A stretch of 13,237 bases of DNA from Chrysochromulina parva (taxonomy: Eukaryota > Haptophyta > Prymnesiales > Chrysochromulinaceae): the NCBI GenBank assembly GCA_002887195.1, contig PJAB01001622.1:1-13237 (forward strand), read 5' to 3'. Below the pieces are notes generated by a model, which searched no databases, had not been told where the DNA came from, and saw nothing but the letters and a program-made list of their open reading frames with translations. The number at the start of each line of letters is the position of its first letter. The stretch's first letter is position 1. The translations under genes and the position numbers were made by a program. Shown here in pieces: positions 11,989 to 13,237 of this stretch.

Positions 11989-13237
11989 ATGTGGACCCAG
12001 GACATCCCAATGCCGCGCTGGAGCGCGGACGAAGAAGAGCGACTGCTGGACGCGATCGGGGCTGGTCTTGACTGGACAGCAACGGCGCGGGCCGTCGGAA
12101 ACGGGCGTTCGGTCGTAGCGTGCAAGATGAGACTCGATCGCGCGCGCCGCAGAGAAAAAGCGAGGGACGAGAATCACGAGGAGCTCGACCCACTCCACAT
12201 GGTTGCTCGATCGCCATCCGACACCAGTTTCTATCAATCCAGCAACGCATCCCTCGTGAAGCGGGCGAAGTTTCCCAAGATGCGGACGTGGTCCGGAAAA
12301 CGGTGTAACGCGTGCGATAAGTGCAAGCAGCCCGATTGCGGCGAGTGCGTGAATTGTCTCGACAAGGGCAAGTTCGGCGGACCAAATATCAAGAAGCAGT
12401 CTTGCGAGCTCAGGGCGTGTCGCTTCCCTTCCTTTCCCCGGCGTGGAGATCACAAGCAAGAGGTTCACGAGCGCAGCCAAGACCATGCCCTCGAACCGCG
12501 ACCAACTCCTCGAGAGGCAGCAGCTGGAGGTCCAAGAGGGCCACCTCCACCGGCAAGAGCGCGAACGTCCCCGCGACCGCCGCAAGCGCCGCAGGCGCCA
12601 CCGCCACGCTTTGTCTGGTCAGGAAATGTGGGGCACTCCGCTCGGTCTGGTGCAAAGGTAGCCACCGCATGCCGAGAGTGCCCTGCGTGCCTTCGGCCCA
12701 ACTGTGGCAAGTGTGCCAACTGCAAGGACAAGCGGAAGTTTGGCGGCCCTGGCGTCAAGAAGCAGCGCTGCATCCACCGCGTGTGCAGGCAGATGGTTCA
12801 ACCCAATCCCACAAATGAGACGGTCGAGGTGCAAGAGGCGCCAGTGCATTGGCGTGGAGGGCCTATGGAGGCCGCGGCGGAGGCCGTTGAGCCGGGCAAT
12901 GCTCAGGACGAGGCCTCTAAGGAGGCCGAGGCAATGGCGGTGCTGGAAGAGGCTCTCGAGATCGCTCAGAGGCTTGAGACCTTGGAAGGGGGCAGCTGGA
13001 GAAGCGCCGGGCCGGGCAGTTGGAGAAGCGGGCCTCAGGCCAAGCGGCCCAAGATATGCGACACGAAGGCAACATTGGACGGGGAGGAGGACGAGGGGGA
13101 GGAGGAGGAGGAGGAGGAGGAGGAGGAGGAGGAGGAGGAGTGCCGTGAGGTGCGCGCGATACCAGCCGTGGCGCAGGCGATGGAGTCGGACGAGGACGAG
13201 GACGAGGCGCTGCTCGAGGTGCAGGTCGAGTGGGAGC
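11989..13237 (+). CDS. SANT/Myb protein with two CXXC zinc fingers (partial, runs off right edge)
   Basis: The frame is open for 416 codons and has no stop before the window end. Residues 10-50 form a SANT/Myb-like domain, with W11, the acidic DEEE at 14-17, W29 and R40-S41 followed by C45 and R48. Two CXXC zinc fingers follow. The first has cysteines 106, 109, 112, 117, 120, 123, 139 and 144. The second has 228, 231, 234, 239, 242, 245, 261 and 266. Both have identical spacing and the KFGG signature, and both keep the KKQ triplet that in MLL-type CXXC domains reads unmethylated CpG. The linker is proline-rich. The tail is acidic, with E-runs and DEDEDE. The family binds unmethylated CpG and brings chromatin enzymes to DNA, and a catalytic domain may lie beyond the edge. 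I chose ATG 11989 because the SANT domain begins right after it. Upstream ATGs at 11902, 11872 and 11779 are in frame. Confidence 0.85.
   Translation, partial: MWTQDIPMPRWSADEEERLLDAIGAGLDWTATARAVGNGRSVVACKMRLDRARRREKARDENHEELDPLHMVARSPSDTSFYQSSNASLVKRAKFPKMRTWSGKRCNACDKCKQPDCGECVNCLDKGKFGGPNIKKQSCELRACRFPSFPRRGDHKQEVHERSQDHALEPRPTPREAAAGGPRGPPPPARARTSPRPPQAPQAPPPRFVWSGNVGHSARSGAKVATACRECPACLRPNCGKCANCKDKRKFGGPGVKKQRCIHRVCRQMVQPNPTNETVEVQEAPVHWRGGPMEAAAEAVEPGNAQDEASKEAEAMAVLEEALEIAQRLETLEGGSWRSAGPGSWRSGPQAKRPKICDTKATLDGEEDEGEEEEEEEEEEEEEECREVRAIPAVAQAMESDEDEDEALLEVQVEWE
13099..13140 (+). repeat. (GAG)14 microsatellite in coding frame
   Basis: Fourteen GAG codons in a row encode an uninterrupted glutamate run in the acidic tail of the SANT-CXXC protein. 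GAG/GAC/GGG codons precede it from 13081. Length polymorphism by slippage is expected and would not break the frame. Confidence 0.9.

Noticed and set aside
12321..12818. A 165-residue rightward frame within the SANT-CXXC gene
   Set aside because: It is a shifted frame of the open reading frame from 11989, which carries both zinc fingers with all sixteen cysteines in place.
1..13237. CRISPR array, tRNA, rRNA, insertion sequence or transposase
   Set aside because: The repeats present are protein-coding tandem repeats without spacers. No cloverleaf, rRNA core or transposase-like protein was seen on either strand by eye.

Overview
This window looks like nuclear DNA from a GC-rich unicellular eukaryote. 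One gene has two short GT-AG introns that can be resolved by homology. Several proteins belong to eukaryote-specific families (Elongin B, CUE domain, SANT/Myb plus CXXC zinc fingers, XK-related-like membrane protein). Each coding region stands behind its own intergenic spacer, with no operon-like packing or Shine-Dalgarno pattern. The high GC content, the long decapeptide-repeat protein and the compact genes suggest a marine alga such as a haptophyte. That placement is an inference, not something the sequence proves.

Layout from left to right: (1) 1-318, non-coding, with a perfect 25-bp palindrome. (2) 319-1473 (-), a secretory-pathway glycosyltransferase with a DxD motif. (3) 1474-1968, a divergent spacer that holds a 44-bp duplicated piece of the glycosyltransferase. 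(4) 1969-3438 (+), a secreted Met/Gly/Pro-rich protein with 19 copies of an octapeptide. (5) 3439-3907, a convergent spacer. (6) 3908-8317 (-), a 1469-residue membrane protein with an XK-related-like core and about 60 decapeptide repeats. (7) 8526-9080 (+), Elongin B in three exons. (8) 9535-10587 (-), a CUE-domain ubiquitin-binding protein. (9) 10795-11487 (+), an unknown protein with a GYxFKxGxxGxGYY motif. (10) 11989 to the right edge (+), a SANT/Myb protein with two CXXC zinc fingers, open at the window end and therefore partial.

The first six genes alternate strictly in strand (-,+,-,+,-,+). This gives three head-to-head pairs with short shared promoter regions (495, 208 and about 207 bp) and two tail-to-tail spacers. 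Only the last gene breaks the pattern. There is no obvious single pathway. Elongin B and the CUE protein both belong to ubiquitin biology and sit tail to tail. The glycosyltransferase and the octapeptide-repeat protein are both predicted to enter the secretory route and share a divergent promoter. The most unusual products are the XK-related-like decapeptide-repeat protein and the SANT-CXXC-CXXC protein.
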